Source: Spirochaetales bacterium
GTDB taxonomy: Bacteria; Spirochaetota; Spirochaetia; DSM-27196; PWMO01
NCBI GenBank assembly: GCA_007130025.1
Contig: SLTF01000184.1
Location: 1-31,811, forward strand
DNA length: 31,811 bases
Direction: 5' to 3'
Within the stretch, counting starts at the first letter, position 1, and every line of letters begins with the position of its first letter. Positions 6,981 through 14,940 of this stretch are shown in pieces. Under the pieces are notes generated by a model that was not told the origin of the DNA, ran no database searches, and saw only the letters and a list, made by a program, of their open reading frames with translations. Position numbers and translations under genes: made by a program.

Positions 6981-7580
6981 ATGATTCGACGTTCACAGTG
7001 GATCGTGGGATTCACCATAGCCCTTGTTGTCGTTACCACGGCGGTTGCAATCGCGGGCGGCCGTACCGAGTCTCAGGCGGTGCGCGACGCGGTCCCCGCT
7101 GGATCCACCGTCGCATCAGCGGAGGAGGTGCGCCGCTATCCCATCGAGCTGAACGAGGCACAATGGCGCGAGCGGTTAACGGAATTCGAGTATTACGTAC
7201 TTCGCGAGAAGGGTACCGAGCGCGCGTTCACGGGCGAGTACGACGGCGTGTATCGACCGGGGATCTACTATTCCCGCGCCACGGGACAGCCGCTGTTCAG
7301 CTCGGAACACAAATACGACTCGGGTACCGGATGGCCCAGTTACTGGCAGCCCATCCATCCCGACGCGGTCCTCTACCGAATCGACGACTCACTCTGGATG
7401 CGCCGCATTGAGGTGGTCGACAGTTCGAGCGGCTCGCATCTCGGACACGTCTTTCCCGACGGCCCACCCCCCAGCGGGTTGCGCTACTGCATCAATTCCG
7501 CGGCGCTTCTCTTCGTGGCTGAGGGCGAAGAACCGCCGGCGATTGTGCGCGACTACCTCGAGCGATTTGGCGAAGTATAG
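6981..7580 (+). CDS. msrB: Membrane-anchored/exported methionine-R-sulfoxide reductase without zinc site
   Basis: A 199-residue protein that would reduce methionine-R-sulfoxide in damaged proteins. Residues 8-27 are a hydrophobic segment, so the enzyme should be anchored in or exported across the inner membrane. The MsrB domain (about 53-185) includes RAFTGEYD, FSSEHKYDSGTGWPSYW, SHLGHVFPDG and the catalytic cysteine in RYCINS (C170). The four structural cysteines of zinc MsrBs are replaced (YYSRATG at 97-102, DSSSGSH at 147-153), and C170 is the only cysteine in the protein. There is therefore no obvious resolving cysteine, and recycling must use an external thiol or a direct reductant. The ATG at 6981 has GGAGG six bases upstream. 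Confidence 0.9.
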   Translation: MIRRSQWIVGFTIALVVVTTAVAIAGGRTESQAVRDAVPAGSTVASAEEVRRYPIELNEAQWRERLTEFEYYVLREKGTERAFTGEYDGVYRPGIYYSRATGQPLFSSEHKYDSGTGWPSYWQPIHPDAVLYRIDDSLWMRRIEVVDSSSGSHLGHVFPDGPPPSGLRYCINSAALLFVAEGEEPPAIVRDYLERFGEV

Positions 7581-7582
7581 GG

Positions 7583-7611
7583 GAGAGCCGGCCCTCTCGC
7601 CATTTTCATTT
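7583..7611 (+). terminator. Possible weak terminator after msrB
   Basis: GAGAG (7583-7587) can pair with CTCTC (7594-7598) around a six-base CCGGCC loop, followed by a T-rich but interrupted stretch (CATTTTCATTT). Five pairs and a broken T tract make it marginal. It separates msrB from the peptide transporter operon. Confidence 0.3.
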
Positions 7612-7676
7612 GTCGACCGGTTGTAGTACAGTATGCGAAGAGCGTTGATATCCATGCGTGGGGAGAGAGAATCAGA

Positions 7677-9509
7677 ATGATGATACGGTCGGGAAGATCA
7701 GTGAGGCGGATCATTGCGATCTGTGTGATGTGTACTCTGATGGTCGCAGCGTGCGGCCGGGAAGAGTTAACCGAGGAAGAAGCGCTTGCGATGCGAACGC
7801 AGACGCGCGAGGACATTCTCTCCCGCACCGTCGAGCGGTTTGGTGGCGGCGAGTTTGCCATTGGTACCGTAGGTGGTACCTGGACCGGCTCAATCAACAA
7901 CGACCCTCGCTCCTTCAATACCCTGACCGCGCGCGACGCCGATACCGGAACCGTAATCTCGGGCCTCTTCGACTTCCTCGCCGACTACGACGCCCATACC
8001 CGCGAATGGACACCAAATCTCGCGTCGTTTGACGTGCAGGTGAACGAAGCCGATCAGTCGATGCGGGTGGTCTTCACCCTGCGGGACGACCTGTACTGGA
8101 CTACCCCCGGGCAGACCCGCGAAGAGGGGGTCAAGGTGACCTCCGACGACGTGATTTTCTGGTACGACGAGATAAATGGAGACCCAAACCTTCAACAACC
8201 CGGCTTTGCCCAGCAGTTCATTGAGCTCCCCGATGGAACCCGCGATCGGATTCGCATCGAGCGGATCGATGACCGGCGCTTTGCCTTCATCTACCCGCGC
8301 GCCATCGCCGACCCGATCCTCTCTTCCAATATGCAGTTTGGTCCACGTCATCGGTATGAACCCGTCAAGCGCGAGCAGGGAGTGGAAGGTGTGCTCAACC
8401 TGTTCAGCGTTGATACCGACGTGCGAACCATACCGTCCATCGGTCAGTACCATCTGGTGGAATACTCGCCCGGTGTCCGCGTTGTGGCACAGCGAAATCC
8501 CAACTACTGGCGCACCGACGCCGCCGGAACGTCCCTGCCCTACATCGAGCGACTCATCTACCGCGTCGTTCCCGATCGCAACACCGAGTTTCTGCTTTTC
8601 CGTGACGGAAGCAAGGATTCGTACTCGCCGCGCCCCGAAGATCTGGAGCCGCTGTTGAGCGTACCCAATCCCGACTACACCGTGTTCAACGGAGGTGAGT
8701 CCCTCGGCTCTTCGTTCATCACCTTCAACCAAAACCCCAACGCGCTCAACCCGATGGTCTACAGCTGGTTTATCCAGACTGAGTTTCGCCAGGCGATGAG
8801 CAGCTTGATCAATCGAGAGCGCATTGCCACCCAGGTCTACCGGGGCCTTGCAACCCCTGCCGAACACTTCTTTGCGCGGGTCAACCCGATGTTCGACCCG
8901 GACATCCGACTGGAGTTCACCTTCAATCCGGAGCGTGCGGTAGAGCTCCTGGCGTCCATCGGTATCACCCGCGACAGCGCCGGGGTCATGCGCGATTGGG
9001 ACGGCAACCCCATCGAGTTCACCGTCAACGTTGGCGTGGAGAACGAGATATGGGTTGATATCATGAATATCTTTGCCGACGAACTCTCCGAGGTGGGAAT
9101 CACGGCGCGGGTTCGCCCCATCGATTTCCAGAACCTGGTTGAGCGGCTCACCTCCACCTACGACTGGGAGGTGGTTGGCGTTGCGCTGGGCGTCAATTAC
9201 TGGCCGTCGAGCGGGAGCAACGTCTGGCAATCGAGTGGAAATTTTCACCTCTGGCACCCGTTGCAGGAGTCGCCGGCAACCGAGTGGCAGGCGCGCATCG
9301 ACTACCTCTACAACGCCGGCAGGTTCACCATCGATCCGGTGCGGCGAAAGGAAATCTACGACGAGTACCAGCGTATTCTGTTGACCCAGCTACCGGTGAT
9401 GTATCTGGTACATCCGCTCTCCTTTCTCGCGGTACGGGACCGGTGGGACAACGTCTATTTTGATACGTTGGGTGGGTTCCAGTCGGAGTACGTCTTCTTG
9501 CGGCCCTGA
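7677..9509 (+). CDS. oppA: Family 5 extracellular solute-binding lipoprotein of a peptide ABC transporter
   Basis: A 610-residue SBP_bac_5 protein that would capture oligopeptides (or another family 5 ligand such as an oligosaccharide) outside the inner membrane and deliver it to the permease. The signal peptide has basic residues, a hydrophobic core (IIAICVMCTLMV) and a lipobox ending in C26 (VAAC), so it should be a lipoprotein. Mature-domain hallmarks include FNTLTARDADTGTVISGLFDFL near the N-terminus, TSDDVIFWYDEI, ERRIYR-type strands around SLPYIERLIYRVV, and the C-terminal domain with FRQAMSSLINRERIA. The length is at the upper end for the family. The ATG at 7677 has GGAGAG upstream. 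It is the first gene of a five-gene operon ending at 13649; permease 1 follows after 5 bp. The specificity is not readable. Confidence 0.88.
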   Translation: MMIRSGRSVRRIIAICVMCTLMVAACGREELTEEEALAMRTQTREDILSRTVERFGGGEFAIGTVGGTWTGSINNDPRSFNTLTARDADTGTVISGLFDFLADYDAHTREWTPNLASFDVQVNEADQSMRVVFTLRDDLYWTTPGQTREEGVKVTSDDVIFWYDEINGDPNLQQPGFAQQFIELPDGTRDRIRIERIDDRRFAFIYPRAIADPILSSNMQFGPRHRYEPVKREQGVEGVLNLFSVDTDVRTIPSIGQYHLVEYSPGVRVVAQRNPNYWRTDAAGTSLPYIERLIYRVVPDRNTEFLLFRDGSKDSYSPRPEDLEPLLSVPNPDYTVFNGGESLGSSFITFNQNPNALNPMVYSWFIQTEFRQAMSSLINRERIATQVYRGLATPAEHFFARVNPMFDPDIRLEFTFNPERAVELLASIGITRDSAGVMRDWDGNPIEFTVNVGVENEIWVDIMNIFADELSEVGITARVRPIDFQNLVERLTSTYDWEVVGVALGVNYWPSSGSNVWQSSGNFHLWHPLQESPATEWQARIDYLYNAGRFTIDPVRRKEIYDEYQRILLTQLPVMYLVHPLSFLAVRDRWDNVYFDTLGGFQSEYVFLRP

Positions 9510-9514
9510 GTTTT

Positions 9515-10600
9515 ATGACGTTTCCGCCAAAACTTCGCCGAGTTGTCGCCAAACTGCTCAGCCCCTATGCCCGCTTCAGAGCGAGGTTTCCGCTCCTCAC
9601 CTTCATACTGGGGCGGATTGGGTCGATGGTGTCGATGCTCTTTGTTCTCGGACTCGCCGTCTTTTTTCTGATGTCGCTTACTCCGGGCGATATCGTGGAT
9701 AACTACGTGCGCAGCCAGATGCTCATGTCGCAGGACTTTCGCCAGGCCGACAACATCTACACCGAGGAAGCAATCGCCGCCATGCGGGCACGACTGGGGC
9801 TGGACCGGCCGTTTTATGAACAATACGCCCGGTGGCTGCACCAGGTGTTTGTACAGCGCGACCTCGGTCGCACGATGCTCTCGCGGGCACCCGTGCTTTT
9901 CCTGATCCGCGACCGAATGATCAATTCGCTTATCCTGAACCTGATTTCGCTCTTTTTCCTGACGGTGATCTCGTTTGCCCTTGGAATTTACTTCTCCAGC
10001 AAGGTTGGAACGCGCGTAGACGTTGTTGCCACCTTCGTGGCGCTTTTTCTGCACGCGTTTCCGGGCATCCTCCTCCTGATTCTGCTGCAGCTGTTTGCGT
10101 CGGCCACGGGACTGTTTCCCATCACGGCCTACCCTCCATTTCCGTTTCAGGAAAACCCCGTAGGGTTTGGCTTCAGCTACCTCTACCACATTCTGCTGCC
10201 GCTGATTGGCGCATTTCTTTCCGGTATCGGTGGAACCATGCGGATGATCCGCGCCACCATGCTCGACCAGCTGGGGCAGCCCTACATCACCTCCATCCGC
10301 TCCCGGGGCGTTTCGGAGCGACGGGTTTACTTCGCGCACGCCTTCCGCAATACGCTGAACCCCTACATCACCTCGAGCGCGAACCTCTTCGCGGGCCTCT
10401 TTTCCGGCTCGCTCATCCTCGAGATCATCTTCTCCTATCCGGGAATCGGCCGTCTGATGTACGAGGCGGTTCGACAGGAAGACATCAATCTGGTCCTGAC
10501 CAACATCATGTTCATCAGTTTCCTGGTTCTCTTTGGAATGATCACGGCAGACATACTGCTGGCGCTGGTTGATCCGCGCATCCGGTACGGCAAAACATGA
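9515..10600 (+). CDS. oppB: Peptide ABC transporter permease, OppB/DppB type
   Basis: A 361-residue inner-membrane permease of the binding-protein-dependent transporter family. It has a first helix after a basic N-terminus, the typical MSLTPGDIV motif, a periplasmic segment with RARLGLDRPFYEQYARWL, five more helices and the EAA loop that docks on the ATPases (about YITSIRSRGVSERRVYFAHAFRN). The C-terminus ILLALVDPRIRYG is the classic OppB end. The amino-terminal cytoplasmic extension of about 30 residues is longer than usual. The stop overlaps the next gene by 4 bp (ATGA), so the two permeases are translationally coupled. Confidence 0.9.
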   Translation: MTFPPKLRRVVAKLLSPYARFRARFPLLTFILGRIGSMVSMLFVLGLAVFFLMSLTPGDIVDNYVRSQMLMSQDFRQADNIYTEEAIAAMRARLGLDRPFYEQYARWLHQVFVQRDLGRTMLSRAPVLFLIRDRMINSLILNLISLFFLTVISFALGIYFSSKVGTRVDVVATFVALFLHAFPGILLLILLQLFASATGLFPITAYPPFPFQENPVGFGFSYLYHILLPLIGAFLSGIGGTMRMIRATMLDQLGQPYITSIRSRGVSERRVYFAHAFRNTLNPYITSSANLFAGLFSGSLILEIIFSYPGIGRLMYEAVRQEDINLVLTNIMFISFLVLFGMITADILLALVDPRIRYGKT

Positions 10601-11700
10601 AACGATTCTTTTCTGCAATCCGAAAACGCCCCGTTGCCCTCGCGTCCGTGATCGTACTGTTCACGCTCTACGGCACCATGATCTTCGCCGAGTTTCTCAC
10701 TCCCTACACCCCGCAAACCGTGTTTCGCAACCATAATTTCCATCCCCCCAACGTTCGACTCTGGTCGCGGGAACTTGGTCTTGGTCTGCAGGTGCAGCGC
10801 CACGCCCTGGTCGATCAGATCAACTGGCGCTACGTGCCGCTGCGCGGCGAGTTTGTTCCGGTGCGCCTGTTCGCGCGGGGTCCCGAGTACCGCAAGTGGG
10901 GTCTGATTCCGATGAACATTCACCTGTTTGGAACGGAACGCCCCTACACCGACGACGGCCGAACCTGGGAAGACGGTGGCCGGACCTACCCCGCCTTTCT
11001 GTTTGGCGCGGACCACCTGGGACGAGACCTGTTCACCCGGGTTCTTCACGGAGCGCGCATCTCTCTGACCATCGGGTTTGTGGGAATCTCCATCTCGCTG
11101 ACACTCGCCATCATGCTGGGGGGACTGGCCGGTTACTACGGCGGATGGCTCGACTGGCTCGTGATGCGAATTGCGGAGTTCTTCATCCTGATTCCCGGAC
11201 TCTATTTGATCCTGTTTCTCCGGTCGGTGCTCTCTCGCGACCTCGACTCGGGACAGTCCTTCATTCTCATCACGGTGATCCTGTCGTTTGTGGGCTGGCC
11301 GGGCAGCGCCCGACTGATCCGCGGCATGGTGCACAGCATCAAGCGCGAAGACTTCATTACCGCCGCCCAACTGCAGGGTATCCCCGCGCTGGTGATCATT
11401 TTCCGACAGATCATCCCCCAGATGGCGTCGATTCTCATCGTCAGTATCACGCTCGGCATCCCCGGCTTCATCCTGGGAGAAACCGTGCTCTCGTATCTCG
11501 GCCTTGGAATTATTGATCCGGCCGTGAGCTGGGGCTCCCTGCTGAACCGGCAGATCAGCTCGCTTTCAAATCTGCAAAACTTCCCGTGGTTCATGTGGCC
11601 GGGGTTCTTTCTGCTTCTGACGACCCTCGCGTTCAATTTTCTGGGGGACTTATTGCGCGACGTGCTGGACCCATACTACCGTGAGAGGCGGATTCAATGA
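10597..11700 (+). CDS. oppC: Peptide ABC transporter permease, OppC/DppC type, with long periplasmic insert
   Basis: A 367-residue permease forming a heterodimer with the preceding protein. The first helix (about residues 10-35) is followed by a non-membrane stretch of roughly 100 residues (about 38-140), larger than the corresponding loop in E. coli OppC. It is rich in aromatic and charged residues (LWSRELGLGLQVQRHALVDQ, WEDGGRTYPAFLFG). Normal OppC sequence then resumes with FGADHLGRDLFTRVLHGARISL, the four-helix core, the EAA loop around KREDFITAAQLQGI, and the end LLRDVLDPYYRERRI. The insert should lie in the periplasm and may contact the binding protein; I associate such inserts with spirochaete and Thermotoga transporters. 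It overlaps both neighbours by 4 bp. Confidence 0.9.
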   Translation: MKRFFSAIRKRPVALASVIVLFTLYGTMIFAEFLTPYTPQTVFRNHNFHPPNVRLWSRELGLGLQVQRHALVDQINWRYVPLRGEFVPVRLFARGPEYRKWGLIPMNIHLFGTERPYTDDGRTWEDGGRTYPAFLFGADHLGRDLFTRVLHGARISLTIGFVGISISLTLAIMLGGLAGYYGGWLDWLVMRIAEFFILIPGLYLILFLRSVLSRDLDSGQSFILITVILSFVGWPGSARLIRGMVHSIKREDFITAAQLQGIPALVIIFRQIIPQMASILIVSITLGIPGFILGETVLSYLGLGIIDPAVSWGSLLNRQISSLSNLQNFPWFMWPGFFLLLTTLAFNFLGDLLRDVLDPYYRERRIQ

Positions 11701-12668
11701 ATCTGTTGGAAATTGATAACCTGCACGTAGACTTTGCCACCGCCGCCGGTACCTTGCACGCGGTGCGTGGAGCCTCGCTGGAGATGGGGGAAGGCGAGAT
11801 CGTGGGCATTGTCGGTGAGAGCGGATCCGGCAAGAGCGTCACCGCTTCGTCGGTGTTGCGTCTGCTCCCGGCCAACGGAATCTACGCCGCCGGCGACATC
11901 CGCTACCGTGGCCGCTCGGTGTTCTCACTCTCGCCAACCGAGCTTCGCGAGTTTCGGGGAGCCGAGGTGAGTATGATCTTTCAGGAACCAGGGCGCTCCT
12001 TCGACCCGATCTACTCGGTGGGTCGGGCAATGGCGGAGACAATCACCGCTCACAAGCCCAACCTGAGTGAGCAGGAGGTTCACCGGCGCTCTGTGGAGCT
12101 GCTTGATGAGGTCAACGTTCCCTACCCGGAACAGCGAATGGTCAACTTTCCCCACCAGTTCTCCGGAGGCCTCCTGCAACGCATCATGATTGCGCTCGCA
12201 CTGGCGTCTGATCCCAAGGTGCTCATCGCCGACGAGCCAACAACCGCGCTCGATGTGACCATTCAGGCAGGGATCATGGATCTGCTGTTGCGGTTACGCA
12301 AGGAGCGAAATCTCGCCATTCTGTTCATCACGCATAACCTCGCACTCATTTCCAAGATTGCCGACCGCATCGTGGTGATGTACGGAGGAATGGTCCTCGA
12401 AAGCGGGCTCACCCGGGACGTTCTGCACGCTCCGCGCCATCCCTACACCCGCGCCCTGCTGAACTCGATTCTCTCGTTTGGACGCCACTATACGGCGGAC
12501 CAGTTGCAGATCATTCCCGGAACGGTTCCAAACCCCTACGCACCGGAACCAGGATGCCCGTTTGCGCCACGCTGTCCCCTCGTGCACCACGCCTGTACGT
12601 CCGCTATTCCCCCCGTAGTGGAAGACGGTCACCGGCATCGATGTATCCTGCCCGGGGTGAAGGAGTAA
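11697..12668 (+). CDS. oppD: Peptide ABC transporter ATP-binding protein, OppD type
   Basis: A 323-residue ATPase that powers the permease from the cytoplasm. Walker A is GESGSGKS (40-47), the signature is FSGGLLQR (an L variant of the usual SGGMRQR), Walker B is VLIADEPTTALDVT, and the H-loop is in FITHNLALI. The C-terminal oligopeptide/dipeptide extension (HPYTRALLNSI to CILPG) retains the cysteine-rich stretch CPFAPRCPLVHHAC typical of OppD/DppD proteins that carry an iron-sulfur cluster. ATGA overlap with the upstream permease; the next ATPase gene starts 4 bp downstream. Confidence 0.92.
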   Translation: MNLLEIDNLHVDFATAAGTLHAVRGASLEMGEGEIVGIVGESGSGKSVTASSVLRLLPANGIYAAGDIRYRGRSVFSLSPTELREFRGAEVSMIFQEPGRSFDPIYSVGRAMAETITAHKPNLSEQEVHRRSVELLDEVNVPYPEQRMVNFPHQFSGGLLQRIMIALALASDPKVLIADEPTTALDVTIQAGIMDLLLRLRKERNLAILFITHNLALISKIADRIVVMYGGMVLESGLTRDVLHAPRHPYTRALLNSILSFGRHYTADQLQIIPGTVPNPYAPEPGCPFAPRCPLVHHACTSAIPPVVEDGHRHRCILPGVKE

Positions 12669-12671
12669 CCG

Positions 12672-13649
12672 ATGCTGAAGGTAGAAAACCTGTACAAGCG
12701 GTTTAACCTTGAGGCCGGCTTCTTCGCCCGTGAAGAGCGCTACGTCTACGCGGTAAACGGTGTCAGTTTCAGCGTTGGGGACCAGGAGATCTACGGACTT
12801 GTTGGTGAGTCCGGGTGCGGAAAGACCACCACCGCACGGACCATCGTCCAGATGTACAAGCCGGACGCCGGATCGATTCATTTCACCGAACAGGGTGGGA
12901 AAACGTACAACGTGCACTCACTCGGTCGATCTGAGCTCGCGGAGCTGCGCGGCAAGATCAAGTACGTCTTTCAGGATCCTGCGCGGTCCCTGAATCCCCG
13001 TATGACCATTCTGGAAATCCTGACGGCAGGCTACCGCTACTCACCCTACTGGCCGGGACCAAAGCAGGCCCTCGAAGAAGCAAAGGCCGTCATGGTGGAC
13101 GTGGGACTCCAAGCCTCGGATCTCGACCGGCGCCCTGCAGACTTCTCGGGGGGACAGCGCCAGCGCATCTCCATCGCCCGCGCCCTGATGGTTAAGCCCG
13201 AGCTCCTGATCTGCGATGAAGTGGTGTCTGCGCTCGATGTGTCGATCCAGGGGCAGATTCTGAATCTGCTGCTGCGACTGAAGGAAGAATACAAACTCTC
13301 TATGCTTTTCATTGCCCACGATCTGGCCGTTGTTTCGTATATCAGCGATCGAATCGGCGTGATGTATCGCGGACTGATGATGGAAGAGGCCACGGCACGC
13401 GAGCTGACCGCCCGCCCACTCCACCCGTACACCCGGCATCTCTACGCGGCCATTCCGCAGATTACCCTGCAAAACGACGCGGCACGAACCGCGACACGCA
13501 GATTTCGCGAAGTTCCCGATCCCACGCGTCCCCCCGTCGAGATCGATGAGACCATCTTCGAACGAAAATCACCGTTGGCGAAAGCGGTTGCCATGCTGGA
13601 AGTGGCGCCGGGCCATCTGGTCTCTCCCTACTTCGCCGACCCCGTCTGA
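12672..13649 (+). CDS. oppF: Peptide ABC transporter ATP-binding protein, OppF type
   Basis: A 325-residue partner of the OppD-type ATPase. Walker A is GESGCGKT (45-52), the signature is FSGGQRQRISIARAL, Walker B is LLICDEVVSALDVS (Val replaces the usual Pro after the catalytic Glu), and the H-loop is in FIAHDLAVV. The C-terminal extension begins with HPYTRHLYAAIPQ and lacks the cysteines seen in OppD, as expected for OppF. The ATG at 12672 has GAAGGAG upstream. It ends the operon and converges at 5 bp with a gene on the other strand. No terminator hairpin is obvious between the two. Confidence 0.92.
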   Translation: MLKVENLYKRFNLEAGFFAREERYVYAVNGVSFSVGDQEIYGLVGESGCGKTTTARTIVQMYKPDAGSIHFTEQGGKTYNVHSLGRSELAELRGKIKYVFQDPARSLNPRMTILEILTAGYRYSPYWPGPKQALEEAKAVMVDVGLQASDLDRRPADFSGGQRQRISIARALMVKPELLICDEVVSALDVSIQGQILNLLLRLKEEYKLSMLFIAHDLAVVSYISDRIGVMYRGLMMEEATARELTARPLHPYTRHLYAAIPQITLQNDAARTATRRFREVPDPTRPPVEIDETIFERKSPLAKAVAMLEVAPGHLVSPYFADPV

Positions 13650-13654
13650 CCAGG

Positions 13655-14107
13655 TTATCGGGATGGGATGAAGCGGCGGGCATTCAACCCGCCGGTGATT
13701 CCACCCACAAGCAGCACCAGTCCGACGGACATCTGAATGACGGCCGAAGGAGTGGTCTCACTGATGCGACCGGTCAATACGCCCACCACCGGAACAACGA
13801 TCAGAATCGCACCGAGCCACATCACGGTGGCGAAAATCCGGGCGATCTGTCGCCGCGAGCGCTCCAGTTCTTCATAGATGATTGAGGTCCAACGGTACGC
13901 CTTGTGCTGATCGATGGGATACCGTACCGCCACCGCTTCCGCAGCGGCCGCGGGATCGATCCGATTGCGAAACTGCTGCAACACGAAGGGCTGGACCTCG
14001 TTGGACAGCGCCTGCTCCCGGATTCGCTGAGCCCTCACCGTTTCGTCACGCGGGGTGGTGACCCCGTGCTCGCCGTCAGAACCCTCCCGGGTGCGTTCAA
14101 GCTCCAT
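13655..14107 (-). CDS. Small two-helix membrane protein of unknown function
   Basis: A 150-residue protein I do not recognise. The N-terminal half (1-90) is soluble and charged, with many Glu, Arg and Gln (TPRDETVRAQRIREQALSNE, YEELERSRRQIARI), so it is probably cytoplasmic and partly helical. Two hydrophobic helices follow (about 92-113 and 126-143), joined by a short loop, ending in LNARRFIPSR. The start used is the ATG at 14107, which overlaps the 3' end of the upstream DUF3592 gene by 11 bp, so the two are probably co-translated and may form a complex. The reading frame continues upstream only inside that gene. Confidence 0.6.
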   Translation of the reverse strand: MELERTREGSDGEHGVTTPRDETVRAQRIREQALSNEVQPFVLQQFRNRIDPAAAAEAVAVRYPIDQHKAYRWTSIIYEELERSRRQIARIFATVMWLGAILIVVPVVGVLTGRISETTPSAVIQMSVGLVLLVGGITGGLNARRFIPSR

Positions 14108-14627
14108 CCTGCAGCCCCTCATCATCGGGTGGTCGCAGCTCCGGCTCAGGCTTCCCCAGTCCCAGGGGCCCAATCAACCCGATTACGGCGAAGAGGACGG
14201 CCATCCCGCCAAAAATGAGCGCACGCCCCCAGATTTCAAATGAGGTGTCGATTCGTTCGCTGCCGGTGTGGCGAGGATGGTACCGAACCCCTACCAGAGC
14301 TCCCTCGGCGGGCTCGCGGCGACCGCGACCAACCGGTGACGTGAAACTTCTCCGGTTTCCGTCGGCGGTGCGAAACTCAACGGTTGGGTAGTAGACAACC
14401 CCGGTCTCACCGCCACCGAGAAACGGTGCGGAGCGGCCGGTCTCGCGTTCGAACCCGCTCACGACGCCCACCGCGGGCACCGCATTACGGAGAAATATCG
14501 CGGTCGTCACGGTGTGTATTGCACCGGCTACACCGAGAATCGCTGCGATCGTGAGAAATGCGCGACTGAATATCGTTCGAAAGTCCAGAACAATCTCCTC
14601 ACGGCGGGATACCCCCAATATACTCAT
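14097..14627 (-). CDS. DUF3592-like membrane protein
   Basis: A 176-residue protein with one hydrophobic helix near the N-terminus (about 21-45) and one near the C-terminus (about 137-158). They bracket an extracytoplasmic beta-rich domain that fits DUF3592: PAVGVVSGFERETG, then VYYPTVEFRTADGNRRSFTS, then GALVGVRYHPRHTGSERID before the second helix. The role of DUF3592 is unknown. The start at 14627 (MSILGV) is chosen because a longer version would run across the divergent HMA gene. It heads a two-gene unit with the small two-helix protein downstream and lies only 54 bp from the divergent metallochaperone gene. A functional link to metal handling is possible but unproven. Confidence 0.65.
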   Translation of the reverse strand: MSILGVSRREEIVLDFRTIFSRAFLTIAAILGVAGAIHTVTTAIFLRNAVPAVGVVSGFERETGRSAPFLGGGETGVVYYPTVEFRTADGNRRSFTSPVGRGRREPAEGALVGVRYHPRHTGSERIDTSFEIWGRALIFGGMAVLFAVIGLIGPLGLGKPEPELRPPDDEGLQDGA

Positions 14628-14646
14628 GAAGGCGCCAGGAAGAAAC

Positions 14647-14675
14647 TTTACTCCGGGCCGGAAGCGGTGTATCTT
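14647..14675 (+). promoter_or_regulatory. Promoter placing +1 on the ATG of the HMA protein gene
   Basis: TTTACT (14647-14652) and TATCTT (14670-14675) are separated by exactly 17 bases, each matching the consensus at 4 of 6 positions. The expected +1 is 14682, the A of the ATG. There is no Shine-Dalgarno sequence in front of the gene. This fits a leaderless mRNA. Confidence 0.5.
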
Positions 14676-14681
14676 TCGCTC

Positions 14682-14927
14682 ATGAACACGAAGACCGAAG
14701 CACAAGTCAAACACGCCGTACTCGATTTGAAAGGGGCTACCTGTACGTCCTGCGCGATTGCCATTGAGCATCTGGGCAAGCGAATGAAGGGCGTTTCCGA
14801 TATCGCCGTAGAACGAGCAACAAGCACCATCCAGGTTGATTACGACGGAAATACCGAACTGCTGCAGAAACTCTGCGACTTTGTCGGCCGCCTTGGGTAC
14901 GAGGCGACCGTGCGGACTCCCGAGTAA
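14682..14927 (+). CDS. HMA-domain metallochaperone-like protein
   Basis: An 81-residue single-domain protein with the ferredoxin-like heavy-metal-associated fold. The metal loop is GATCTSCA (residues 18-25, ligands C21 and C24), with Ala in place of the usual Met of GMTCxxC. It is followed by the typical helix (AIEHLGKRMKGV), strand (VERATSTIQVDYD), helix (LLQKLCDFVGRLG) and last strand (EATV). Such proteins carry Cu(I), or sometimes other soft metals, to P-type ATPases. No partner ATPase lies in the window, so the target is unknown; the Met-to-Ala change may alter release or specificity. The ATG at 14682 is the first start after the divergent gene and coincides with the predicted +1. Confidence 0.85.
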   Translation: MNTKTEAQVKHAVLDLKGATCTSCAIAIEHLGKRMKGVSDIAVERATSTIQVDYDGNTELLQKLCDFVGRLGYEATVRTPE

Positions 14928-14940
14928 CGTTCGGTTGTCG

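Noticed and set aside
7890..9257. 455-codon minus-strand ORF inside the peptide-binding protein gene
   Set aside because: Antisense shadow in GC-rich DNA; the plus strand has a lipobox and family 5 sequence throughout.
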